Shown here: positions 26,483 to 33,915 of the stretch, piece by piece
Layout: the number at the start of each line of letters is the position of its first letter
How positions within the stretch are numbered: position 1 is the first letter of the stretch
Origin: an uncultured Collinsella sp.
GTDB lineage: Bacteria > Actinomycetota > Coriobacteriia > Coriobacteriales > Coriobacteriaceae
NCBI GenBank assembly: GCA_958403205.1
Contig: CATXWM010000017.1
Coordinates: 1-43,937 of the forward strand
Direction of reading: 5' to 3'
Length of the DNA: 43,937 nucleotides
Translations under genes and position numbers: made by a program
Notes under the pieces: generated by a model
Told to the model about the DNA's origin: nothing
Seen by the model: the letters and a program-made list of their open reading frames with translations, nothing else
The model's database searches: none

Positions 26483-27403
26483 ATGCAAAAGGGAGATGCC
26501 ATGGATGCGGCGGAGCGCTCGGAGCGTATCCCCGATATCGTTATCATCACCGGAATGTCCGGCTCGGGCCGAACGCAAGCCATGCATGTGTTTGAGGACA
26601 TGGGCTATTTTTGTATCGACAACCTGCCCCCACGCCTGATTGCCCAGCTTGCTGAGCTCGTTGGCATCAATACGGGCGTGGGCAGGCACCTTGCCGTTAC
26701 CTGCGACCTGCGTAGCCAGGGCTTGTTCGATGAACTGCTCGATGCTGTTGCCGCACTGGAAGAGCGCGAGATGAGCTGCGACATTGTGTTTCTCGAGGCG
26801 TCTGACGAGGTGCTGATTCGCCGGTATAGCGAAAACCGTCGTCGCCATCCCATTGCAAAGACGGGGGAGACCACGGCCGACGCTATTCAGCGTGAACGTC
26901 TGCAGCTGCAGGGCGTTCGCGATCGAGCCGATATGATTATCGACACGAGCCGCTTGCGCACTTCTGCCTTGCGCAACAAGCTGCGCATGGCTTTTTCCGA
27001 GCTGTCCGACCAGCAGCTTATGGATGTCCACGTGTTCTCTTTTGGCTTTAAGCATGGCATGCCCATCGAGGCGGATATCATGATCGATGTTCGCTTCTTG
27101 CCCAATCCTTTCTACGATCCCGAGATGCGCACCATGACCGGTCTCGATAAGAAGGTCTCCGATTTTGTCTTGGACCACCCCAAGACCCAGGAGTTCTGGA
27201 AGGCCTGGACCCAGCTGCTCGATACGGTCATGCCGGGTTATATCGCAGAGGGCAAGCCGCAGCTTTCCATTGCTATCGGCTGCACAGGCGGACAGCACCG
27301 TAGCGTCGCCATTGCCGAGGCCACGGCCCGCTACCTGGAGGGTGCTCAGTATCATGTGAGCATCTCCCACCGTGACCTGTCGCGTGCCAACACGAAGGCA
27401 TAG
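26483..27403 (+). CDS. rapZ: RapZ-family nucleotide-binding protein (RNase adapter)
   Basis: RapZ/YvcJ proteins bind nucleotides. In enterobacteria RapZ guides small-RNA decay that controls GlmS and amino-sugar synthesis; the role in actinobacteria is less clear. The 306-residue product has a P-loop GMSGSGRT (24-31), DNLPP shortly after, and the conserved C-terminal half with IGCTGGQHRSVAIAE. ATG 26483 has a strong TAGGAGG. whiA follows after six bases, so they form an operon. In many Gram-positive genomes yvcK sits between these two genes, and here it does not. Confidence 0.93.
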   Translation: MQKGDAMDAAERSERIPDIVIITGMSGSGRTQAMHVFEDMGYFCIDNLPPRLIAQLAELVGINTGVGRHLAVTCDLRSQGLFDELLDAVAALEEREMSCDIVFLEASDEVLIRRYSENRRRHPIAKTGETTADAIQRERLQLQGVRDRADMIIDTSRLRTSALRNKLRMAFSELSDQQLMDVHVFSFGFKHGMPIEADIMIDVRFLPNPFYDPEMRTMTGLDKKVSDFVLDHPKTQEFWKAWTQLLDTVMPGYIAEGKPQLSIAIGCTGGQHRSVAIAEATARYLEGAQYHVSISHRDLSRANTKA

Positions 27404-27409
27404 GTTTAC

Positions 27410-28339
27410 ATGTCGTTTACCGCTGAGGTGCGTGACGAGCTTGCGCGCTGCGAACCAGAATGCGAATACTGCGATTTGTCGACGCTTGCTGCGCTAACGC
27501 GTGTGAGCGGCACGCTTTCGCTGGCGGGCTCGGGACGGTACCGCTTGACGGTCGCGACCGAGACGGGTGCTGTGGCGCGCACGATGATTGCGCTGACGCA
27601 TCGTATCCTTAAGCTCAAGACCGAATTCACGGTTCGTAAGTCGGTCCTGCACAAGGTACGAAACTATCTCATCACCTTGCCCGATCAGCCCGATTTGGAT
27701 AAGGCTCTGGTGCTGCTGGGCATTCTCGACCGTAGGGGAGGGCTCGTCGCGGGTGTGCCGCGCCACATCGTCGCCCGTCCTTGCTGCAGGCTCGCCTATA
27801 TTCGCGGTGCGCTGATTGCCGGAGGCTTTGTTGCCGACCCGCGTGGCGATTTTCATTTGGAGATCGCGGTTCAGGGCGAGGAGTATGCAAAGGGACTTTG
27901 CGACCTTCTGGAGCAGATTGGAGTTCACGCCCGCGTCAATGCGCGTCGCGGCTCGTATGCCGTGTACATCAAGAGTGCCGAGGAGATTAAACGTCTGTTA
28001 CAGCTGATTGGCGCCAAGCGCAGCGTTGCCGAGATTGAAGAGGCCCGCGCAGTCAAGCTGGTGAAGAACGACGTGAATCGTCGCGTGAACGCAGAGCTTG
28101 CCAACCAGACCAGAAGTGCCGGTGCCGCTCAACATCAGCTTGCGCTCATCGACGAGCTTGATCGGCGCGGTTTGCGTGAAACGCTGCCGGACGCTCTGGC
28201 AGTCTTTTGTGACTTACGCGAGCGTTACCCCGATCTCTCACTGCGAGATTTGGGGGAAATGGCCGACCCTCCTTTGTCGAAGTCGGCCTTGTATCACCGT
28301 GTTTTGCGCCTTGAAAAGCTCATTGAAGCAAGCGGGTAG
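27410..28339 (+). CDS. whiA: WhiA family DNA-binding protein
   Basis: WhiA is a transcription factor for sporulation septation in Streptomyces and affects cell division and chromosome segregation in non-sporulating bacteria. The 309-residue protein starts with the family motif MSFTAEVRDELAR, has a degenerate LAGLIDADG homing-endonuclease-like domain (about 20-210, including CCRLAYIRGALIAGG), and a C-terminal helix-turn-helix (SLRDLGEMADPPLSKSALYHR). The short gap to rapZ implies one transcript. The spacer to gap beyond it is A+T-rich with repeated TTTAACGCAA. Confidence 0.95.
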   Translation: MSFTAEVRDELARCEPECEYCDLSTLAALTRVSGTLSLAGSGRYRLTVATETGAVARTMIALTHRILKLKTEFTVRKSVLHKVRNYLITLPDQPDLDKALVLLGILDRRGGLVAGVPRHIVARPCCRLAYIRGALIAGGFVADPRGDFHLEIAVQGEEYAKGLCDLLEQIGVHARVNARRGSYAVYIKSAEEIKRLLQLIGAKRSVAEIEEARAVKLVKNDVNRRVNAELANQTRSAGAAQHQLALIDELDRRGLRETLPDALAVFCDLRERYPDLSLRDLGEMADPPLSKSALYHRVLRLEKLIEASG

Positions 28340-28383
28340 TTTAACGCAATAGCTTTTATGGTGGTTTAACTGCTGTTTTATAC

Positions 28384-28399
28384 GTTAAAGCGTTTTAAC
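28384..28399. promoter_or_regulatory. Dyad symmetry upstream of gap, possible operator
   Basis: GTTAAA-GCGT-TTTAAC is a perfect 6-4-6 inverted repeat in the A+T-rich whiA-gap spacer, about 30 bases before the likely gap -35 box. TTTAACGCAA occurs here and again near 28340. Confidence 0.4.
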
Positions 28400-28430
28400 G
28401 CAAATTTGATTTTCAATTTCGAGCATTCTC

Positions 28431-28460
28431 GTGAAATTCAAGCCAAAAAAAAGGTATATT
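28431..28460 (+). promoter_or_regulatory. Probable gap promoter
   Basis: GTGAAA (28431-28436) and TATATT (28455-28460) have 18-base spacing, with an A8 run just before the -10. Transcription would start near 28467, giving a leader of about 66 bases before gap. Confidence 0.6.
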
Positions 28461-28532
28461 AGGCGAGTGGTTAGTTTGTGGGCCTCAACGGCAGGCGCTG
28501 TAGCTTGCGGGGGCCTTACGAAAGGAGACACA

Positions 28533-29558
28533 ATGGCAGTAAAGGTTGCTATTAACGGCTTCGGTCGCATCGGTCGTCTGGCCTTCCGCCAGATGTTCGG
28601 TCATGAGGGCTCCGAGATCGTCGCTATCAACGACCTCACCTCTCCCGATATGCTCGCTTACCTGCTGAAGTACGACTCCACGCAGGGCAACTATGCTCGC
28701 GATCACGAGGTCGTCGCTGGCGAGGATTCCATCACCGTTGACGGCAAGGAGATCAAGATCTACAAGGAGGCCGACGCCAACAACCTGCCTTGGGGCGACC
28801 TCGACGTCGACGTCGTTCTCGAGTGCACCGGCTTCTACACCAGCAAGGCTAAGGCTCAGGCCCACATCAACGCTGGCGCCAAGAAGGTCGTCATCTCCGC
28901 TCCGGCCGGCAGCGATCTGCCCACCATCGTGTACAACGTCAACCATGAGACGCTGACCGCTGAGGACAACATCATCTCCGCTGCTTCCTGCACCACCAAC
29001 TGCCTCGCCCCGATGGCCAAGGGTCTGAACGACTTCGCTCCCATCGTCTCCGGCATCATGACCACCATCCACGCCTTCACCGGCGACCAGATGCCGCTCG
29101 ACGGCCCGCAGCGCAAGGGCAACTTCCGTCGCTCCCGCGCCTGCTCCGAGAACATCGTCCCGAACACCACGGGCGCTGCCAAGGCCATCGGCCTGGTTCT
29201 CCCCGAGCTCAACGGCAAGCTCATCGGTGCCGCCCAGCGCGTCCCGACGCCGACCGGCTCGCTGACCAACCTCTACGCCGTCGTTGACAAGAAGGTCACC
29301 GTCGACGAGGTCAACGCTGCCATGAAGGCCTACGCCGAGACCATCCCCGATACCTTCGCTTACAACGAGGACCAGATCGTCTCCCGCGACATCGTCGGCG
29401 AGACCCACGGCTCCATCTTCGACGCCACTCAGACCATGTGCTCTGATCTCGGCAACGGCCAGACCCTCGTTCAGGTCACCTCTTGGTACGACAACGAGAA
29501 CTCCTACACCTCTCAGATGGTCCGCACCATCAAGTACTTCGAGAAGTTCGTTGCTTAA
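28533..29558 (+). CDS. gap: Glyceraldehyde-3-phosphate dehydrogenase, NAD-dependent
   Basis: Oxidises glyceraldehyde-3-phosphate to 1,3-bisphosphoglycerate in glycolysis. The 341-residue protein starts with the Rossmann motif INGFGRIGR (7-15). Asp34 sits at the position that favours NAD over NADP, and the catalytic Cys153 is in ASCTTNCLAP. The C-terminal WYDNENSY segment is complete. ATG 28533 has AAAGGAG upstream. Codon use is strongly biased to C-ending codons, as expected for a highly expressed gene. A strong terminator separates it from pgk. Confidence 0.98.
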   Translation: MAVKVAINGFGRIGRLAFRQMFGHEGSEIVAINDLTSPDMLAYLLKYDSTQGNYARDHEVVAGEDSITVDGKEIKIYKEADANNLPWGDLDVDVVLECTGFYTSKAKAQAHINAGAKKVVISAPAGSDLPTIVYNVNHETLTAEDNIISAASCTTNCLAPMAKGLNDFAPIVSGIMTTIHAFTGDQMPLDGPQRKGNFRRSRACSENIVPNTTGAAKAIGLVLPELNGKLIGAAQRVPTPTGSLTNLYAVVDKKVTVDEVNAAMKAYAETIPDTFAYNEDQIVSRDIVGETHGSIFDATQTMCSDLGNGQTLVQVTSWYDNENSYTSQMVRTIKYFEKFVA

Positions 29559-29595
29559 TTTAGCTTTTAGCGAATAGCTCGTTGAGCGTCTAAAG

Positions 29596-29644
29596 AAGGG
29601 CGCGGCCTCATAGGGCTTACACCCTAGGGTCGCGCCCTTTTTAT
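29596..29644 (+). terminator. Strong terminator after gap
   Basis: A 12-bp stem with one G-U (29596-29607 with 29628-29639), plus an inner TAGGG/CCCTA pairing, is followed by TTTAT. It lies about 38 bases after the gap stop and only 55 bases before pgk, so pgk depends either on read-through or on a promoter overlapping this region. Confidence 0.88.
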
Positions 29645-29698
29645 AGGAAATCGTCTGCCGTAATGGGAGGCAGACACGTACGAAAGGTAGAAGCAAAC

Positions 29699-30889
29699 AT
29701 GGCCTTTACCAAGAAGACCGTCCGCGACATCGATGTCGACGGCAAGCGCGTTCTCGTCCGCGTTGACTTCAACGTGCCTATCAAGGATGGCGTCGTTGGC
29801 GACACCACCCGTATCAAGGCTGCCCTGCCCACCATCAACTACCTCGTTGAGCACAACGCTCGCGTCATCCTCATGAGCCACCTCGGCCGTCCCGAGGGTA
29901 CCGGCTTCCAGCCTGAGCTCTCCCTTGAGCCTGTCGCTAAGAAGCTCGCTGAGCTCTCTGGTCTCGACGTTGCCTTTGTCGCCGACACCTACGGCGAGAA
30001 GGCTGCTGAGGCTGTCGCCGCCGTCGAGCCGGGCAAGGTCCTCGTTCTCGAGAACGTCCGTTTCGACAAGCGTGAGAAGAAGAACGATCCCGAGATCGCC
30101 AAGAAGCTCGCTTCCTATGGTGACGTCTTCGTTCTCGATGCCTTCGGCACCGCTCACCGCGCCCAGGGTTCCGTCGTGGGCCCCGCCGCTTACCTGCCTG
30201 CAGTCGCTGGCTTCCTGCTCGAGAAGGAGGTCGACACGCTGACCGGCATCTTCGCCGAGCCCGAGCGCCCCTTCGTCGCTATCGTCGGCGGTTCCAAGGT
30301 TTCTTCCAAGATCGGCGTTCTCGATCACCTCATCGACTCCGCTGACACCCTGATCATCGGTGGCGGCATGGCCTACACCTTCTTCCTGGCTCAGGGCCTG
30401 TCCGTCGGTCAGTCCCTCAAGGAAGAGGACTGGGTCGAGCGCGCCGGCGAGATGCTCAAGAAGGCCGAGGAGAAGGGTGTCAAGATCCTGCTCCCCATCG
30501 ACAACCGCGTTGCCGATCACTTTGGCGAGGACGCTGTCCCCGAGGTTGTCGCTTCCGACGCTATCCCCGACGACCGTGAGGGTATGGACATCGGCCCCAA
30601 GACCGAGGAGCTCTACGCCGAGGCCGTCAAGGGCGCCAAGACCGTGTTCTGGAACGGCCCCATGGGCGTCTTCGAGTTCGACAACTTCGCTCATGGCACC
30701 CAGGCTATCGCCGAGGCTGTTGCCGAGGCTGATTGCACCTCGATCATCGGTGGTGGCGATTCCGTCGCAGCCGTCAATAAGTTTAACCTGGCCGACAAGA
30801 TGAGCTGGATCTCCACCGGCGGTGGCGCTTCCATGGAGCTCGTCGAGGGTAAGGCCCTGCCCGGAGTGGAGGCGCTTCTCGATGCCTAA
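29699..30889 (+). CDS. pgk: Phosphoglycerate kinase
   Basis: Makes ATP and 3-phosphoglycerate from 1,3-bisphosphoglycerate. The 396-residue two-domain protein shows the signature RVDFNVPIKDG near the N-terminus, the substrate segment SHLGRP, and the C-terminal nucleotide-binding STGGGASMELVEG. ATG 29699 has GAAAGG upstream. The last eight bases overlap tpiA, indicating translational coupling. Highly biased codon use fits strong expression. Confidence 0.98.
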   Translation: MAFTKKTVRDIDVDGKRVLVRVDFNVPIKDGVVGDTTRIKAALPTINYLVEHNARVILMSHLGRPEGTGFQPELSLEPVAKKLAELSGLDVAFVADTYGEKAAEAVAAVEPGKVLVLENVRFDKREKKNDPEIAKKLASYGDVFVLDAFGTAHRAQGSVVGPAAYLPAVAGFLLEKEVDTLTGIFAEPERPFVAIVGGSKVSSKIGVLDHLIDSADTLIIGGGMAYTFFLAQGLSVGQSLKEEDWVERAGEMLKKAEEKGVKILLPIDNRVADHFGEDAVPEVVASDAIPDDREGMDIGPKTEELYAEAVKGAKTVFWNGPMGVFEFDNFAHGTQAIAEAVAEADCTSIIGGGDSVAAVNKFNLADKMSWISTGGGASMELVEGKALPGVEALLDA

Positions 30890-31649
30890 TCGCACCCTTC
30901 TTATCGCTGGTAACTGGAAGATGAACAACGACGTCGCCGAGGCTGCCAAGCTCGCCGACGAGCTGGCCCAGGCTCTGCCCGAGGTTCCGGCTGGCGTCGA
31001 GGTGCTCGTCTGCCCTCCGACCATCGACATCACCACGGTTCATGACCGCATTCAGGCTGCCCCCATCGCCCTCGGTGCACAGAACGTGTACTGGGAGGCC
31101 AAGGGTGCCTTCACCGGTGAGTCCTCTTGCGACATGCTCAAGTCCGCTGGCTGCACCTACTGCATCATCGGTCACTCCGAGCGTCGTGATTACTTCCACG
31201 AGACCGACGAGGATCAGAACAAGAAGGCCAAGGCCCTCGTTGCCGCCGGTCTTGTTCCCGTCTTCTGCTGCGGTGAGTCTCTTGAGGTCCGCGAGGCCGG
31301 CACCTATGTCGAGCACGTCGTGAACCAGGTCAAGGCTGGTCTCGAGGGTCTCGAGATCACTTGCCCCAAGCAGGTCGTCGTCGCCTACGAGCCCATCTGG
31401 GCTATCGGCACCGGCAAGACCGCTACCGCCGAGGACGCTCAGGAGGTCTGCGGCGCTATCCGTGAGACCCTCAAGGAGATGTTCGGCGAGGAGCTCGCTA
31501 ACGGCATCCGCGTTCTCTATGGTGGCTCTGCCAAGCCCGGCAACATCGCCGAGCTCGTCGCCAAGCCCGACGTCGACGGCGCCCTCGTGGGCGGCGCTTC
31601 GCTCAAGGCTGCCGACTTCGCTTCTATGGTCGTCAAGGCAGGCGAGTAG
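30882..31649 (+). CDS. tpiA: Triosephosphate isomerase
   Basis: Interconverts dihydroxyacetone phosphate and glyceraldehyde-3-phosphate. The 255-residue TIM barrel has the catalytic lysine in GNWKMN, histidine in IIGHSERR, the glutamate and flexible loop in AYEPIWAIGTGKTA, and a C-terminal YGGSAKP phosphate loop. The ATG overlaps the end of pgk (ATGCCTAA). gpmI starts five bases after its stop. Confidence 0.98.
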   Translation: MPNRTLLIAGNWKMNNDVAEAAKLADELAQALPEVPAGVEVLVCPPTIDITTVHDRIQAAPIALGAQNVYWEAKGAFTGESSCDMLKSAGCTYCIIGHSERRDYFHETDEDQNKKAKALVAAGLVPVFCCGESLEVREAGTYVEHVVNQVKAGLEGLEITCPKQVVVAYEPIWAIGTGKTATAEDAQEVCGAIRETLKEMFGEELANGIRVLYGGSAKPGNIAELVAKPDVDGALVGGASLKAADFASMVVKAGE

Positions 31650-31654
31650 GACAT

Positions 31655-33208
31655 ATGGCACAACGTCATCTTCCTGCACTCCTGATCATCATGGACGGCT
31701 GTGGCCTGGCTCCGGCCGATGGCGAGAACGCCGTCGCCGCTGCTAAGACGCCCTTCCTTGATAGCCTGTACGAGAAGTATCCTCACACCACGCTCGGTGC
31801 TTCGGGCGAGGATGTGGGCCTTCCCGACGGTCAGATGGGCAACTCCGAGGTGGGTCACCTCAACATCGGTGCCGGCCGCATCGTGTTCCAGGAGCTTTCG
31901 CGCATCAACAATGCCATCAAGGACGGTTCCATCGCCAAGAACGAGGTTTTCGTCAAGGCTATGGACGACGTCAAGGCTGACGGCAAGACTCTCCACCTCA
32001 TGGGCCTTATGAGCCCTGGCGGTGTTCATTCTCATATGAGCCACGTCGAGGCTCTGGTCAAGATGGCTGCCGAGCACGGTGTCAAGACCGTTCGCGTCCA
32101 CGCCTTCATGGATGGTCGCGACGTTGACCCGCAGTCCGGTGCCGGTTACATGAGTGAGTTCTGCGCCTTCCTGGCTAAGATCTCCGAGGAGACCGGTTGC
32201 GACGCTCGCGTTGCCACCGTCTCGGGCCGTTATTGGGCCATGGACCGCGACAACCGTTGGGAGCGCATCCAGCGCGCCTACGATGTCATGGTCAATGCGT
32301 CCGATGCCGATACCGACCCCGTTGCCGGTATCAAGGCCTACTACGAGAAGGATCCGCGCGGCGATGAGTTCGTCGAGCCCTTTGCTGCCCACAACGAGGG
32401 CATCCACGAGGGTGACGCGGCCATCTTCTTCAACTTCCGTCCCGACCGCGCCCGTCAGATGACTCGCGTGTTCACGGACAAGGAGTTCGACGGCTTTGAG
32501 CGCGAGCAGATCAAGCTTTCGCACTTTGTGACGATGACTGAGTACGACCCGACGTTTGACGTCGAGGTCGCCTTCCCCAAGACGTTCCCCGAGAACGTCC
32601 TGGCCGACGTTATCGCCGCCAATGGCCTGAAGCAGCTGCACACCGCCGAGACCGAGAAGTACGCCCACGTGACGTTCTTCCTCAACGGCGGCATCGAGGA
32701 GCCCAAGGAGGGCGAGGAGCGCGTGCTCGTCGCTTCCCCCAAGGTCGCTACCTACGATCTGCAGCCTGAGATGAGCGCTCCCGAGGTTACTGAGAAGCTT
32801 GTCGCCGCCATCAACGAGGATCGCGCTGATTTCTACATCGTGAACTTCGCAAACTGCGACATGGTTGGCCATACCGGCGTGTTCGACGCTGCCGTTAAGG
32901 CTGTCGAGGCCGTTGACGATGCCCTGTCCAAGGTTGTCCCGGCGATTCTCGCCAAGGGCGGCTTTGCGCTGATCACCGCCGACCACGGCAACGCCGATCA
33001 CATGTTTGACGTCGCTTCCGACGGTTCCAAGCATCCGTTCACGGCTCACACCACCAACCGCGTGCCGTTCATCATCGTTGATGAGAAGGCACAGCTTACC
33101 GGTATCGAGGACGGCCGTCTCTCCGATATCGCTCCGACTATGCTCACCATGGCTGGTATTGAGCCTTCCGCCGAGATGACGGGTCGCGTACTCGCCACCG
33201 AGGCCTAA
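31655..33208 (+). CDS. gpmI: Phosphoglycerate mutase, cofactor-independent
   Basis: Interconverts 3- and 2-phosphoglycerate by a metal-dependent phosphoserine mechanism. The 517-residue protein belongs to the alkaline-phosphatase superfamily, with the first metal site in LLIIMDGCG and the nucleophile Ser64 in GNSEVGHLN. It has the substrate-domain segment HAFMDGRDVDPQS and later metal ligands in NCDMVGHTG and ITADHGNAD. A tight gap to tpiA and a strong terminator behind it make this the last gene of the pgk-tpiA-gpmI unit. Enolase is not in the window. Confidence 0.97.
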   Translation: MAQRHLPALLIIMDGCGLAPADGENAVAAAKTPFLDSLYEKYPHTTLGASGEDVGLPDGQMGNSEVGHLNIGAGRIVFQELSRINNAIKDGSIAKNEVFVKAMDDVKADGKTLHLMGLMSPGGVHSHMSHVEALVKMAAEHGVKTVRVHAFMDGRDVDPQSGAGYMSEFCAFLAKISEETGCDARVATVSGRYWAMDRDNRWERIQRAYDVMVNASDADTDPVAGIKAYYEKDPRGDEFVEPFAAHNEGIHEGDAAIFFNFRPDRARQMTRVFTDKEFDGFEREQIKLSHFVTMTEYDPTFDVEVAFPKTFPENVLADVIAANGLKQLHTAETEKYAHVTFFLNGGIEEPKEGEERVLVASPKVATYDLQPEMSAPEVTEKLVAAINEDRADFYIVNFANCDMVGHTGVFDAAVKAVEAVDDALSKVVPAILAKGGFALITADHGNADHMFDVASDGSKHPFTAHTTNRVPFIIVDEKAQLTGIEDGRLSDIAPTMLTMAGIEPSAEMTGRVLATEA

Positions 33209-33233
33209 TAGAAAACAAATACCGTTTTCTAGT

Positions 33234-33269
33234 AAGGGGGTTGTCCACAACCGGACAACCCTCTTTTTT
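33234..33269 (+). terminator. Terminator after gpmI
   Basis: A perfect 9-bp stem (33238-33246 with 33253-33261), extended by weaker pairs, is followed by six T (33264-33269). Confidence 0.9.
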
Positions 33270-33321
33270 GCGCTATTTCTACCTCGTCACCAAATGGCTG
33301 ATGGGGGAGTGCTGGGGGTTG

Positions 33322-33330
33322 TGGTACAGT
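33322..33330 (+). promoter_or_regulatory. Extended -10 promoter for secG
   Basis: TGGTACAGT fits the TGnTAnnnT extended -10 pattern, 36 bases before the secG start and downstream of the gpmI terminator. No good -35 box is seen. Confidence 0.5.
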
Positions 33331-33366
33331 ACTGGAGTTTGAATTGTTCTATTAAGGAGCTTATCT

Positions 33367-33621
33367 ATGGGTCCGTTTCAGATTCTTCTGTTTGTCGTTT
33401 GGGCTGTCTCTGCCGTGGCGCTGACGATTCTCGTCCTGATGCACTCTGGTAAGGGCACCGGCGTTTCGGATATGATCGCTAGCTCGCTGTATAACTCCAG
33501 CTCTGCCACGGGCGTCATGGAGCAGAACCTCGATCGCCTGACGGTAATTATGGCCGTCGTTTTTGCCGTGTGTGTCGTCCTGTGCATGTTCTTCTTCCCG
33601 CAGGGTATCGTCGGCTACTAA
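33367..33621 (+). CDS. secG: Preprotein translocase subunit SecG
   Basis: Small membrane subunit that stimulates SecYEG protein export. The 84-residue product has two hydrophobic segments (about 5-25 and 55-77) separated by the family motif LMHSGKGTGVSDM, and normal length. AAGGAG lies at good spacing before the ATG. A position after the glycolytic genes is common in actinobacteria. It is a single-gene unit with its own promoter and terminator. Confidence 0.95.
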   Translation: MGPFQILLFVVWAVSAVALTILVLMHSGKGTGVSDMIASSLYNSSSATGVMEQNLDRLTVIMAVVFAVCVVLCMFFFPQGIVGY

Positions 33622-33643
33622 GCACGAGCCACATAAATACTTG

Positions 33644-33675
33644 AAAAGGGTTCCGCAAGTGCGGGACCCTTTTTG
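33644..33675 (+). terminator. Terminator after secG
   Basis: A 10-bp stem with one wobble pair (33647-33656 with 33661-33670), preceded by A's and followed by TTTT. The remaining 240 bases before the next gene hold a possible TTGACC (33743-33748) and TAAAAT (33771-33776) at non-ideal spacing, and nothing gene-like. Confidence 0.9.
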
Positions 33676-33915
33676 TTTACATATTTGTAACAGAGCCAAA
33701 ATATCCCCACATACTTCGCCCAACTAAAGAAATTCTCGACCGTTGACCGGAATTAGCCCCAAATCGTGCATAAAATGCGCTACTGTATTGAGAAACGTTG
33801 GTTCGTTGTGCATAACCAGCCATAGCAACGGGCGGCGTTTTGATGGTTCGGATCGGATTGTCTCGACATGTGTCCGACTGAACATTTCTTTGTCCTATCT
33901 CATAAGGAGGATGGC

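Noticed and set aside
31517..33250. Minus-strand open frame opposite gpmI
   Set aside because: Antisense shadow; gpmI on the plus strand has all catalytic motifs.
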